From the NCBI GenBank assembly GCA_945868435.1, contig CAMBLG010000009.1, positions 1 to 64,000 on the forward strand: a stretch of DNA of 64,000 bases, read 5' to 3'. The notes under the pieces are model-generated. The model was given only the letters and a program-made list of their open reading frames with translations. It did no database searches and was not told the DNA's origin. The stretch comes from an uncultured Lachnospiraceae bacterium. Lineage in GTDB: Bacteria > Bacillota > Clostridia > Lachnospirales > Lachnospiraceae. The position numbers and the translations under genes are program-made. Positions 7,695 through 15,916 of this stretch are shown piece after piece (position 1 is the first letter of the stretch; the number at the start of each line of letters is the position of its first letter).

Positions 7695-9521
7695 ATGAAC
7701 TATAATCAATCACAACAGACGGCCATCCTGCATAAGGATGGCCCGATGCTTGTACTGGCGGGGCCGGGATCGGGAAAAACCGCTGTCATCACCCAGAGAA
7801 CCATTCAATTGATAAAAGAATACAACGTGGATTCGACCAACATACTGGTCATCACATTCACAAAGGCTGCGGCAAATGAGATGAAACAGCGATTCCTGAG
7901 GCAGATGGGAGTTGCAAAAACTCCGGTAACCTTCGGAACTTTTCACGCAGTCTTTTTTATGGTGCTCAAATATGCCTATGGATTTTCGGGGAGCAATATC
8001 GTAGCCGAGGAGCAGCGCTATCAGTTTATGAGGGAGATCATTTCTTATTATCATCTGGAGTATCGGGATGAAAATGAGTTTATTGGAGATATTCTGGGAG
8101 AGATCAGCATGGTAAAAAATACCCGTATTGATCTTGCACATTTTTATTCCAGTCATTGCGGGGAGGAGGTGTTCCGGAAAATCTATGGAGCGTATGCCAG
8201 ACGACTTTCCCAGAATAAGCTGATTGACTTTGATGATATGTTGACCTACACTTATGATCTGTTTGCCCAGAGACCGGATATTTTGTCTGCATGGCAGAGA
8301 AAGTATCGGTATATTCTCATTGATGAGTTTCAGGACATCAATCAGATTCAGTATGATATCATTCGCATGCTGGCTGCACCGGAAAATAATCTGTTTGTTG
8401 TGGGGGATGATGACCAGTCCATCTATCGATTCCGGGGATCCAAGCCGGAGATTATGCTGGGATTTGAACGGGATTATCCCAAGGCGAAAAAGGTGCTATT
8501 GGATGTCAATTACCGGTGTGCTCCTGCAATCGTAGAGGCGGCCGGAAAGCTTGTGGCTCACAATGCTCACCGTTTTCCGAAAGAGGTTCATGCATCAGGG
8601 AGAGTGGCCGCACATCTTTTCTTTCAGTGCTTTGAGGATCAACGGAAGGAAAATGCGTATGTGATCGGACAGATCAAAAGTGCAATCAATCAGGGAGTCC
8701 CGCCGAATGAGATTGCGGTGCTCTGTCGTACCAACACGCAGCCGAGGCTTTTGTTGGAGCAGATGATGGAGCAGAATATGACTTTTCGGACAAGAGACCG
8801 GATTCCCAATATATACGAGCATTGGATCGCCAGAGATTTTTTTACCTATATCCGCATTGCGCAGGGGAGTACCAAACGGGCGGATTATCTGTCCATTATG
8901 AATAAACCGAAGCGCTACATCGGAAGGGACAGCCTCTGTGAGCCCGAGGTGGCATTTGATGAGTGGATTAAGATGTATGAGGAGCAGCCGTGGATAGCAG
9001 AGCGGATTGAAAGGCTCTGGTATGACGTAAAGCAACTTGGTACCATGAGTCCGTATGCGGCAATCAATTATATTCGGAGAGGAATCGGCTATGACGATTA
9101 TCTTTCGGAGTATGCAGATTACCGGAATCTCAGCAAAGAAGATCTGTATGATATTGCAGATGAGCTTTTGGAGAGTGCGAGAGGATATCGAACCATGGAG
9201 GAGTGGCTCAGTCACATTGATGCCTATCAGAAGAGGCTGGAACAGATGGCGAAATCTTCCGGGGTAAGTCCGGATGCAGTTACTGTGTCAACGTTGCACA
9301 GTTCCAAGGGACTGGAATTTGAACAGGTTTATCTGTTGGATGTAAATGAAGGAATCATGCCTTATAAGAAGGCTCTGTTGGAGGCGGATGTGGAGGAGGA
9401 GCGTCGCCTGTTTTATGTGGGAATGACCAGAGCGAAGTCTGTACTTCAGATTTGTTCCGTCAAGCAAATGAATAATAAGGACGTGGAAATTTCCAGATTT
9501 GTAAAAGAGGCAGGTGCGTGA
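7695..9521 (+). CDS. UvrD/PcrA-family superfamily 1 DNA helicase
   Basis: 608 residues with the full SF1A set: Walker A AGPGSGKT (22-29), motif II DEFQDIN, motif III GDDDQSIYRFRG, motif V STLHSSKGLEFE and motif VI RRLFYVGMTRA. It should unwind DNA 3' to 5' in repair or replication-conflict clearance. It is shorter than PcrA/UvrD (about 720-750), lacking the C-terminal Tudor-like tail, so it is a separate short clade and not the main pcrA. It follows gltX by 12 bases, and its stop lies inside the 9505-9535 hairpin. Confidence 0.9.
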   Translation: MNYNQSQQTAILHKDGPMLVLAGPGSGKTAVITQRTIQLIKEYNVDSTNILVITFTKAAANEMKQRFLRQMGVAKTPVTFGTFHAVFFMVLKYAYGFSGSNIVAEEQRYQFMREIISYYHLEYRDENEFIGDILGEISMVKNTRIDLAHFYSSHCGEEVFRKIYGAYARRLSQNKLIDFDDMLTYTYDLFAQRPDILSAWQRKYRYILIDEFQDINQIQYDIIRMLAAPENNLFVVGDDDQSIYRFRGSKPEIMLGFERDYPKAKKVLLDVNYRCAPAIVEAAGKLVAHNAHRFPKEVHASGRVAAHLFFQCFEDQRKENAYVIGQIKSAINQGVPPNEIAVLCRTNTQPRLLLEQMMEQNMTFRTRDRIPNIYEHWIARDFFTYIRIAQGSTKRADYLSIMNKPKRYIGRDSLCEPEVAFDEWIKMYEEQPWIAERIERLWYDVKQLGTMSPYAAINYIRRGIGYDDYLSEYADYRNLSKEDLYDIADELLESARGYRTMEEWLSHIDAYQKRLEQMAKSSGVSPDAVTVSTLHSSKGLEFEQVYLLDVNEGIMPYKKALLEADVEEERRLFYVGMTRAKSVLQICSVKQMNNKDVEISRFVKEAGA

Positions 9522-9535
9522 TGCACCTGCCTCTT
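9505..9535. terminator. bidirectional terminator between convergent genes
   Basis: AAGAGGCAGGTGC (9505-9517) pairs perfectly with GCACCTGCCTCTT (9523-9535), a 13-bp stem with loop GTGAT. The helicase stop codon (9519-9521) lies in the loop. Read on the reverse strand, a short U-run (CTTTTAC) follows, so it suits the DUF1292 gene best. Forward, the tail is only CTTGG. Confidence 0.75.
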
Positions 9536-9550
9536 GGACTCGTTGCTGGA

Positions 9551-9874
9551 TTAATCCTCCATATCCTCATACATTTCTTCATCTAAGAGCTCATCAAAAC
9601 GATCGGCTGCAATCTCGTATTCCTCATCGCCTTCGATCATATCAATCTGCGGGAGCCCTTGTTCATCCTCTGCATATCGATACAGATAAACTTCACCTTC
9701 CGCGTTCTCATTACCATCTGCATCCAGAGGCATAAGTGCAATATAATCCCGGCCCTGAGCCTCAAAAATAGTAAGAATCTCACATTCCACCTCGCCGCTG
9801 TCCAGATCCAGGGTGACACGGATATCTTCAATCTCGTCCTCTGTTACAGGGGTAATTTTTTCTTTCTCTGCCAT
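9551..9874 (-). CDS. DUF1292 family acidic protein
   Basis: This 107-residue, strongly acidic protein matches DUF1292. Its beta-rich core reads ITLDLDSGEVECEILTIFE-like, then YIALMPL and EGEVYLYRY, with a terminal run of Asp/Glu. DUF1292 proteins are widespread small Firmicute proteins of unproven function (YrzB is the Bacillus example). It is the only reverse-strand gene in the window. A TGGAGG-type site lies about 10 bases upstream, and a near-consensus promoter drives it. Confidence 0.9.
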   Translation of the reverse strand: MAEKEKITPVTEDEIEDIRVTLDLDSGEVECEILTIFEAQGRDYIALMPLDADGNENAEGEVYLYRYAEDEQGLPQIDMIEGDEEYEIAADRFDELLDEEMYEDMED

Positions 9875-9912
9875 ACGCTACGTTCCTCCAAGTGAATTCA
9901 GTTGTTTGTACC

Positions 9913-9941
9913 ATTATATATAGTAGATTTTTTCTTGTCAA
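9913..9941 (-). promoter_or_regulatory. consensus sigma-A promoter of the DUF1292 gene
   Basis: On the reverse strand, TTGACA (9941-9936), a 17-base spacer and TATAAT (9918-9913) are both perfect consensus hexamers. The start codon is about 39 bases downstream. High constitutive expression is expected. Confidence 0.88.
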
Positions 9942-9961
9942 CTTGTGTACAAAATTATGTC

Positions 9962-9990
9962 TGTACAAATAGGAAAAAAAAAGATACAAT
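9962..9990 (+). promoter_or_regulatory. candidate promoter of the GH13-like gene
   Basis: TGTACA (9962-9967), a 17-base spacer and TACAAT (9985-9990) stand 41 bases before the GH13-like start. TGTACAAA occurs twice (9946-9953 and 9962-9969), 16 bases apart, between the divergent promoters and could be an operator. Match to consensus is moderate. Confidence 0.5.
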
Positions 9991-10030
9991 GTTATCTGTT
10001 AGACGAGACTACACAGATGGGCGGTAAGCG

Positions 10031-11911
10031 ATGAAAATAAATGTAAAAGAGGGTAATTATGCAAAACTGGGAGTACAGCAACAGGCGGGGCAGGTGACAT
10101 TCACTTTCTGTGGAGAGAAGGAGGATATCTGCTTTGTAGTACTTGTGCGCAAATCTGATATGAACAGAGTGCGAGTTGAAGTGCCGGAATCGTTTTGTCT
10201 GGGCTCTCTGCGGTCAATCACAATTGTGGACCTGGATGTGACCGGATATGTATATTATTATGAAATTAATGGGATAAAGCAAATTGACCCCTGTGCACAG
10301 AGAATCGTTGGAAGGGAAATCTGGAACGATGAATCGCGGAAGGCGAAGGATTACGAGGTGTTTTGTGGCTTTGCAAAAGAGGATTTTGACTGGAAGAACG
10401 ATCTGGCACCGGAGATCCCGAGAGACCGGATGCTTCTTTACAAGCTGCATGTGCGGGGATTTACCATGGATTCGGACAAACAGAAACACCCTGGAACCTT
10501 TCAGGCGCTTATGAACCGGATCGGATATCTGGAAAAGCTTGGAATCACCACGGTTGAACTGATGCCGGTGTATGAATTTGAGGAGATGCCGATTCCTGTG
10601 GAGACAAAGCTGCCGGAGTATGTGAAGTGGGAGTCGGATGAGGAGGATATGATACAGCCTGAGACGGTGCAGGTGCAGGTGGGAAGACTGAATTACTGGG
10701 GGTATGGACCAGGCAATTATTTTGCGGTAAAAGCCTCCTACGCTTCGAATCCGGAGCAGGCGGACCGGGAGTACAAGACACTTATTCGTCGTCTGCATGC
10801 CCACCATATGGAATGCATAATGGAAATGTATTTTCCGGAGGATACGAACCACAATCTGATTGTGGATGTACTGCGCTATTGGGTGAGGGAATATCATGTG
10901 GATGGTTTCCATTTACTGGGGGAGAGCATTCCGGTGACGGCCATTGTGCAGGATAATCTGTTGAGCCGCACAAAAATTATGTGTGAAAAGTATGACCCAG
11001 GTGTTGTGTGTGATGGCAGAAAGTACATGAACCTGTACGTTTATAAAGACGAGTACATGTATCCGGCCAGAAAGATACTCAATCATTTGAACGGAAATAT
11101 GAAGGAATTTATTGACCAGCAGCGCAAACAGGGAAGCAGGCTTGGGTATGTGAATTATATCACCAGCAATAATGGTTTTACGCTGGCGGATCTATTTATG
11201 TATAATGACCGTCACAATGAGGAGAACGGTGAGAATAATCTGGATGGGAATGCCTGGAATTACAGCAATAATTATGGCATAGAGGGTCCGACCAGAAAGC
11301 GCTACATCAATTCTCTTCGCCGTCTCAAGTGGCGAAACAGCATGCTGATGCTGATGCTGGCGCAGGGGGTACCTATGCTCTGGGCCGGAGACGAGATTGG
11401 AAATTCCCAGAAGGGCAATAACAATGCCTATTGTCAGGATAATGCAATTGGGTGGGTTAACTGGAAAAATGAGAAGACCCATCGAAAGGAACTGGTATTT
11501 TTGCAGAAGCTGGTGCGTTTTCGCAAGGAACATCCAATCATCAGTAACGAGATGCCTTTCCAGTTTTCTGATTACCATGCACTGGGGTGTCCGGATTTAT
11601 CCTTCCATGGCGAGAGCGCATGGATTCTGGAACCGACTGTTGGAAGAATGTGCATCGGGATGTTGTACTGTGGCGCGTATACGAAGGGTGACAAAGAGGC
11701 AGAGGATGTGTATGTGGCATACAACTTTTTCTCCGCAGTGTCAAGTCTTGCCCTGCCTCAGTTGGATAAGCATAAGCGCTGGTATCTGGTGATGGACAGC
11801 AGTAATGATTCACAGCCGTATCTCGACGAGGCAGTCCTTATGGAAAATTCCAGTATCACAATGATGCCGCAGTCCATCTGCGTGCTTGTTGGCAGGAGGG
11901 TGACAGAATGA
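10031..11911 (+). CDS. GH13 debranching-enzyme-like protein, probably inactive
   Basis: 626 residues laid out like isoamylase/GlgX/pullulanase proteins: an N-terminal beta domain (about 1-100), then a GH13 barrel from about 135 (LLYKLHVRGFTMD, NYWGYGPGNYFA, NDRHNEENGENN, WAGDEIGNSQKGNNNAYCQD). Key residues are changed. The nucleophile motif DGFRFD reads DGFHLL (291-296), so the Asp is Leu. The transition-state His-Asp of HDGFTL reads NN (380-381). A Glu at the acid/base place (E319, KIMCEKYD) remains. Loss of two of three carboxylates predicts no hydrolysis; glycan binding or a regulatory role is possible. It overlaps the next gene by ATGA. Confidence 0.85.
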   Translation: MKINVKEGNYAKLGVQQQAGQVTFTFCGEKEDICFVVLVRKSDMNRVRVEVPESFCLGSLRSITIVDLDVTGYVYYYEINGIKQIDPCAQRIVGREIWNDESRKAKDYEVFCGFAKEDFDWKNDLAPEIPRDRMLLYKLHVRGFTMDSDKQKHPGTFQALMNRIGYLEKLGITTVELMPVYEFEEMPIPVETKLPEYVKWESDEEDMIQPETVQVQVGRLNYWGYGPGNYFAVKASYASNPEQADREYKTLIRRLHAHHMECIMEMYFPEDTNHNLIVDVLRYWVREYHVDGFHLLGESIPVTAIVQDNLLSRTKIMCEKYDPGVVCDGRKYMNLYVYKDEYMYPARKILNHLNGNMKEFIDQQRKQGSRLGYVNYITSNNGFTLADLFMYNDRHNEENGENNLDGNAWNYSNNYGIEGPTRKRYINSLRRLKWRNSMLMLMLAQGVPMLWAGDEIGNSQKGNNNAYCQDNAIGWVNWKNEKTHRKELVFLQKLVRFRKEHPIISNEMPFQFSDYHALGCPDLSFHGESAWILEPTVGRMCIGMLYCGAYTKGDKEAEDVYVAYNFFSAVSSLALPQLDKHKRWYLVMDSSNDSQPYLDEAVLMENSSITMMPQSICVLVGRRVTE

Positions 11912-12495
11912 TCAAGGCATGGGAGCATTGGAAGACAATTACGCATCACAAGAACATGGTGCGCGCTGGCTGCTTCAAAGTAGGATTGTACCGTCAGGGA
12001 ATCATGCACGATTGGTCCAAGTATACTCCGACCGAATTTCTGGTTGGTTGCAAATACTATCAGGGAAACATGAGCCCGAATAACGCAGAACGGGCAGATA
12101 AGGGCTACTCAACGGCATGGCTGCACCACAAGGGGCGCAATAAGCACCATTTGGAGTACTGGATTGACTATAGTGCATCGGACAAAGGTCATGGCGGAAT
12201 GACCGGTATGAAGATGCCGCTTAAGTATGTGGTGGAAATGTTTATTGACCGCATTAGCGCTTCAAAGAATTATCAGAAAGAAAACTATACAGACCGCAGC
12301 GCTCTAACCTATTATGAGAAGGGAAAGGGGCATTATATGATGCACAAGGATACGGAGGCTATGCTTGTGTATCTGTTGACAATGCTTGCGGTCAAGGGGG
12401 AGAAGGAAACCTTCCGATTTGTGAAGAATGAAGTACTGAAGGGAAAGGTTCCCTACGAGAGTGAGGAATTGGAGCGAAGGACACGTTCACTTTAG
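11908..12495 (+). CDS. DUF5662 family protein
   Basis: 195 residues, rich in His and Tyr, matching DUF5662, a family found in Clostridia and their phages. Possible metal-binding groups are HH (14-15), HDWSKYTPTEF and HHKGRNKHHLEYW. The pattern of spaced His and HD is reminiscent of HD-type hydrolases, but no activity is established. It is translationally coupled to the GH13-like gene (ATGA), suggesting shared regulation. The gene ends 66 bases before sigK. Confidence 0.82.
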   Translation: MIKAWEHWKTITHHKNMVRAGCFKVGLYRQGIMHDWSKYTPTEFLVGCKYYQGNMSPNNAERADKGYSTAWLHHKGRNKHHLEYWIDYSASDKGHGGMTGMKMPLKYVVEMFIDRISASKNYQKENYTDRSALTYYEKGKGHYMMHKDTEAMLVYLLTMLAVKGEKETFRFVKNEVLKGKVPYESEELERRTRSL

Positions 12496-12506
12496 GGTGG
12501 AAAAGC

Positions 12507-12533
12507 ACGAGAGAGGCGCATTTCACATACAAT
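12507..12533 (+). promoter_or_regulatory. candidate mother-cell (SigE/SigK) promoter of sigK
   Basis: CATACAAT (12526-12533) matches the SigE -10 consensus and much of the SigK -10. AC at 12507-12508 lies 17 bases upstream, as in SigK promoters; no good SigE -35 is seen. The start codon is 29 bases downstream. In Bacillus sigK is made by SigE and then by SigK itself. Confidence 0.45.
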
Positions 12534-12561
12534 GATAGAAAGCAATGTGAAAAGGTGCTGA

Positions 12562-13185
12562 GTGAAAACTTTTTTAGCTCCACTGTCACCAGAGGAGGAA
12601 GCCGGGTGTCTGTCCCGTATTGCAGCCGGAGATCCGGCGGCGAGGGACGAATTCATATTACACAATATGCGCCTTGTAGCTCATGTGGCTAAAAAATACC
12701 AGAATTCCGAAGAAGATATGGAAGATTTGATATCAATCGGTACCATCGGACTTATGAAGGCGGTCGGAAGCTTCAAGCAGGATTACGGAAGCCGGTTTGC
12801 CACATATGCGATCCGATGTATTGACAATGAGATGCTGATGCATTTTCGCAGCAGGAAAAAGGCACGGGGGGAAGTGTCGCTGTTTGAACCGATTGGTATG
12901 GATAAAGAGGGCAATCAGATTCAACTGGTTGACGTGCTGGAATTGGATGAAGCGGATGTGGCAGAGCATGTCCAGACAAGCGAACAAATTGCGCAGCTCA
13001 TGGCCAATATAGCCAATGTATTAAGCCCCAGAGAGTATCTGATTGTAAAGCAGAGATTTGGTCTGGACGGAGAAGAGGAATGCACACAGAGAGAGATTTC
13101 CGCCAAGCTCGGTATCTCCAGATCTTATGTGTCACGTATTGAGAAGAAGGCACTGATAAAGCTTCGGAAAATAGTTTCCGGATAA
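12562..13185 (+). CDS. sigK: sporulation sigma factor SigK (late mother-cell)
   Basis: 207 residues closely follow SigK: EDLISIGTIGLMKAV, then FATYAIRCIDNEMLMHFR (region 2), SLFEPIGMDKEGNQ, and the region 4 helix-turn-helix QREISAKLGISRSYVSRIEK. It directs late spore-coat and cortex genes in the mother cell. GTG 12562 is the only plausible start. The protein begins right at the conserved FLAPLSPEEE, leaving at most a few residues of the Bacillus pro-sequence, and the gene is not split by a skin element. So neither proteolytic activation nor DNA excision seems needed. Confidence 0.92.
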   Translation: MKTFLAPLSPEEEAGCLSRIAAGDPAARDEFILHNMRLVAHVAKKYQNSEEDMEDLISIGTIGLMKAVGSFKQDYGSRFATYAIRCIDNEMLMHFRSRKKARGEVSLFEPIGMDKEGNQIQLVDVLELDEADVAEHVQTSEQIAQLMANIANVLSPREYLIVKQRFGLDGEEECTQREISAKLGISRSYVSRIEKKALIKLRKIVSG

Positions 13186-13202
13186 AATGCAAATAGTAGT
13201 GG

Positions 13203-13241
13203 AAAAAGATGAATTTTGTGTTATGATAAATTCATCTTTTT
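13203..13241 (+). terminator. intrinsic terminator after sigK
   Basis: AAAAAGATGAATTT (13203-13216) and AAATTCATCTTTTT (13228-13241) form a perfect 14-bp stem ending in a T-run. It closes the sigK unit before the yifB gene. Confidence 0.88.
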
Positions 13242-13292
13242 TCATGTGCGAATCTATGCGGAAGCCTTTCTACAGATCAGAGAGAGGTGTAT

Positions 13293-14819
13293 ATGTATAG
13301 TATGATTATGACCTCCATGCTGGACGGGATCCGGGCGGTTCCGGTTCGGGTGGAGGTGGATATCTGTGCGGGATTGCCGGGCTTTGATATGGTCGGCTTC
13401 CTGTCTTCTGAGGTTCGCGAGGCGAAGGAACGTGTGCGCACTGCATTGCACAATTGTGGGATTGCGCTGCCGCCGAAGCGGATTACCATTAATTTATCCC
13501 CAGCAAATATAAGAAAAAGCGGGACAGGTTTTGATCTGCCTATTGCGGTGGCATTATTGACCGCCATGGAACTTGTCAGCCCGGAGTCTGTCAGCGGAAT
13601 GATCTTTGCCGGTGAATTGAATCTGCGGGGCGATATCCTGCCGGTAAACGGAGTACTTCCCATTGTGTCGGACGGCTGCGTGAGCGGAGTCACGCGCTTT
13701 GTAGTGCCCTATGCCAATGTACGGGAAGCAAGGCTTGTGAAGAATGCAACCGTATACGGATTTGAAAATCTGAACCAGCTTCTCGCATTCCTGAAAGGAG
13801 AACCGTACACCGAGCGGGGAGGAGAGTTATCTGATGTTCGGGAAAAAAAGCGAGAAGTGGATTTTTCAGAGGTAAACGGACAACGGTTCCTGAGAAGGGC
13901 TGCCGAGGTGGCGGCTTCCGGTATGCACAATATTCTGATGGTGGGGCCGCCGGGGGCCGGTAAGACGATGATTTCAGAGCGGATGGCGACAATCCTTCCG
14001 CCGCTCACGGAGGAAGAGAGGCTGGAATTATCCAAAATCTACAGCGTGTGCGGCCTTTTGGGAAATCGGACGAGTCTGCTTGAGACAAGGCCGTTTCGCA
14101 GTCCGCATCACACGATTACGCGAGTGGGACTTTCCGGAGGGGGAATCGGGCTTCGGCCGGGAGAAATCTCGCTTGCCCATCACGGGGTCTTGTTTTTGGA
14201 TGAACTGACAGAATTTGACAAAGCCACGCTGGATATTTTGCGGCAGCCCTTAGAGGAACATGTCATTCACATCACCAGGGCCAGCGGAAGTGTCACGTAT
14301 CCTGCAGGCTTTCTTCTTTTGGCAGCAATGAATCCCTGCAGCTGCGGATATTATCCGGATATGCAGAAATGCAGATGTACACCGTCCACATTACAGCGAT
14401 ATTTCGGCAGGGTATCGCAGCCTTTGATCGACCGCATGGATATCTGCGTGGAAGCACCTATGGTAAGCTATGAGGAATTGACAGGTGCCTCATTCAACGA
14501 GTGCTCCGCGGATATTCAGGCAAGAGTGCAGGCGTGTCATGCAATTCAGGAGAAACGGTATGAGGGAGAACTGTTCTTTCACAACAGCCAGATTCCTGCG
14601 GGACGTCTGAAGGAATTTTGTCCCCTTGGAGAGAAGGAAGAGCGGTATATGGAGCAGATGTATGAGAAGCTGGGGCTGACAGCCAGAACCTATCACAAAG
14701 TGCTTCGGGTTGCGCGGACCGTGGCGGATTGTGAACACGCAGAGAACATTCGTCTGAAGCATCTTCAGGAGGCAATCTGCTATCGGAGTATCGACGACAA
14801 GTTCTGGGGAGGGGTGTAA
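13293..14819 (+). CDS. comM: YifB/ComM-family Mg chelatase-like AAA+ ATPase
   Basis: 508 residues: an N-terminal ChlI-type domain (about 1-170, with VEVDICAGLPGFDMVG and ITINLSPANIRK), an AAA+ domain with Walker A GPPGAGKT (218-225) and Walker B GVLFLDELTEF, a Cys cluster (NPCSCGYYPD, KCRC), and a C-terminal domain. ComM relatives are hexameric helicases aiding branch migration in natural transformation. ATG 13293 follows GAGAGAGG and suits the family start; GTG 13287 is the alternative. It lies 1 base before dprA, a common pairing that fits a recombination role. Confidence 0.92.
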   Translation: MYSMIMTSMLDGIRAVPVRVEVDICAGLPGFDMVGFLSSEVREAKERVRTALHNCGIALPPKRITINLSPANIRKSGTGFDLPIAVALLTAMELVSPESVSGMIFAGELNLRGDILPVNGVLPIVSDGCVSGVTRFVVPYANVREARLVKNATVYGFENLNQLLAFLKGEPYTERGGELSDVREKKREVDFSEVNGQRFLRRAAEVAASGMHNILMVGPPGAGKTMISERMATILPPLTEEERLELSKIYSVCGLLGNRTSLLETRPFRSPHHTITRVGLSGGGIGLRPGEISLAHHGVLFLDELTEFDKATLDILRQPLEEHVIHITRASGSVTYPAGFLLLAAMNPCSCGYYPDMQKCRCTPSTLQRYFGRVSQPLIDRMDICVEAPMVSYEELTGASFNECSADIQARVQACHAIQEKRYEGELFFHNSQIPAGRLKEFCPLGEKEERYMEQMYEKLGLTARTYHKVLRVARTVADCEHAENIRLKHLQEAICYRSIDDKFWGGV

Positions 14820-14820
14820 T

Positions 14821-15897
14821 ATGTATGGTCTTTGGCTAGCCAATATCCCCGGAATTACGCAATTCAAGATACGGCTGATCCGGGAGGTCTGTCCTGTGGC
14901 AGAAGAACTGTATGCCATGAGCGATGAAACAATCGCGAAAATTCCGGGGCTTGAGAAAGCGGATGTATGCCGAATCATTGAAAGCAGAAAGATCTGGAAT
15001 CCGGAGAGGGAATGGATGAAGCTTCAGGAGAAGGGGATTCATTTTGTGACGCTGGAGGATGCTGTATATCCGGAGAAACTGAAGAGTATTCACAACCCGC
15101 CCTACGCACTCTACTACATGGGGAAACTGCCGGATCCGGAGGCAAAAAGTGTGGCGATCGTCGGCGCGAGGGGCAGAAGTGCCTATGGAAGTCAGGTCGC
15201 AAGGCAGCTGGCAGAAGCTCTGGCTCATGCGGGAATTGCGGTTGTAAGCGGCATGGCGCGAGGTATTGATACTGACGGGCACATGGGGGCCTTGGAAGCC
15301 CATGGAGAGACTTTTGCAGTGCTGGGATGTGGTGTCGATATCTGTTACCCAAAGCAGAACGATTATCTTTATCGGCATATTCCGGAAAATGGAGGAATAT
15401 TATCAGAGTATCCTTTGGGGACAGAGCCGATGGCAGCGCTTTTTCCACAGAGAAACAGAATTATTTCAGGATTGTCGGATTATACGGTTGTCATTGAGGC
15501 GAGAACCAGGAGCGGTTCACTGATTACGGCTGACTATGCGATGGAACAGGGAAGAGAGGTGTATGCGCTGCCGGGACGGATCACCGACCCCTTAAGTCAG
15601 GGGACGAACGCTTTAATCCGGCAGGGGGCAGGCATCTACACCGGGGTGGAGGATTTTCTGAAAGATCTGCAGTTTTTGGAAGCAAATTCCTATGTGCAGA
15701 GCGACTTTCGCAAAAATCTTCTTGAAAAAGACGAATCGTTGGTGTATAGTTTATTCGATTTTGCTCCCGTTGGTCTTGGGAGTCTGATTCAGAACAGTCC
15801 GTATGGATTGTCGGAAATCATGAACATTCTGGAGCGTTTGGAGCAAAAGGGATTCGTAAAAGAGACAATTCCCAATTATTATGTTAAGACGATATAG
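14821..15897 (+). CDS. dprA: DNA-processing protein DprA (Smf)
   Basis: 358 residues with an N-terminal helix-hairpin-helix/SAM-like part (1-80), the DprA Rossmann fold (about 85-290: AIVGARGRSAYG, VVSGMARGIDTDGH, FPQRNRIISGLSD, LPGRITDPLSQGTN) and a winged-helix end (about 295-358). DprA binds incoming single-stranded DNA and loads RecA in transformation. It is packed between comM and topA, the same order (smf-topA) as in Bacillus, and is probably cotranscribed with both. Confidence 0.95.
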   Translation: MYGLWLANIPGITQFKIRLIREVCPVAEELYAMSDETIAKIPGLEKADVCRIIESRKIWNPEREWMKLQEKGIHFVTLEDAVYPEKLKSIHNPPYALYYMGKLPDPEAKSVAIVGARGRSAYGSQVARQLAEALAHAGIAVVSGMARGIDTDGHMGALEAHGETFAVLGCGVDICYPKQNDYLYRHIPENGGILSEYPLGTEPMAALFPQRNRIISGLSDYTVVIEARTRSGSLITADYAMEQGREVYALPGRITDPLSQGTNALIRQGAGIYTGVEDFLKDLQFLEANSYVQSDFRKNLLEKDESLVYSLFDFAPVGLGSLIQNSPYGLSEIMNILERLEQKGFVKETIPNYYVKTI

Positions 15898-15916
15898 AGC
15901 ATAAAAGGAGCGCATC

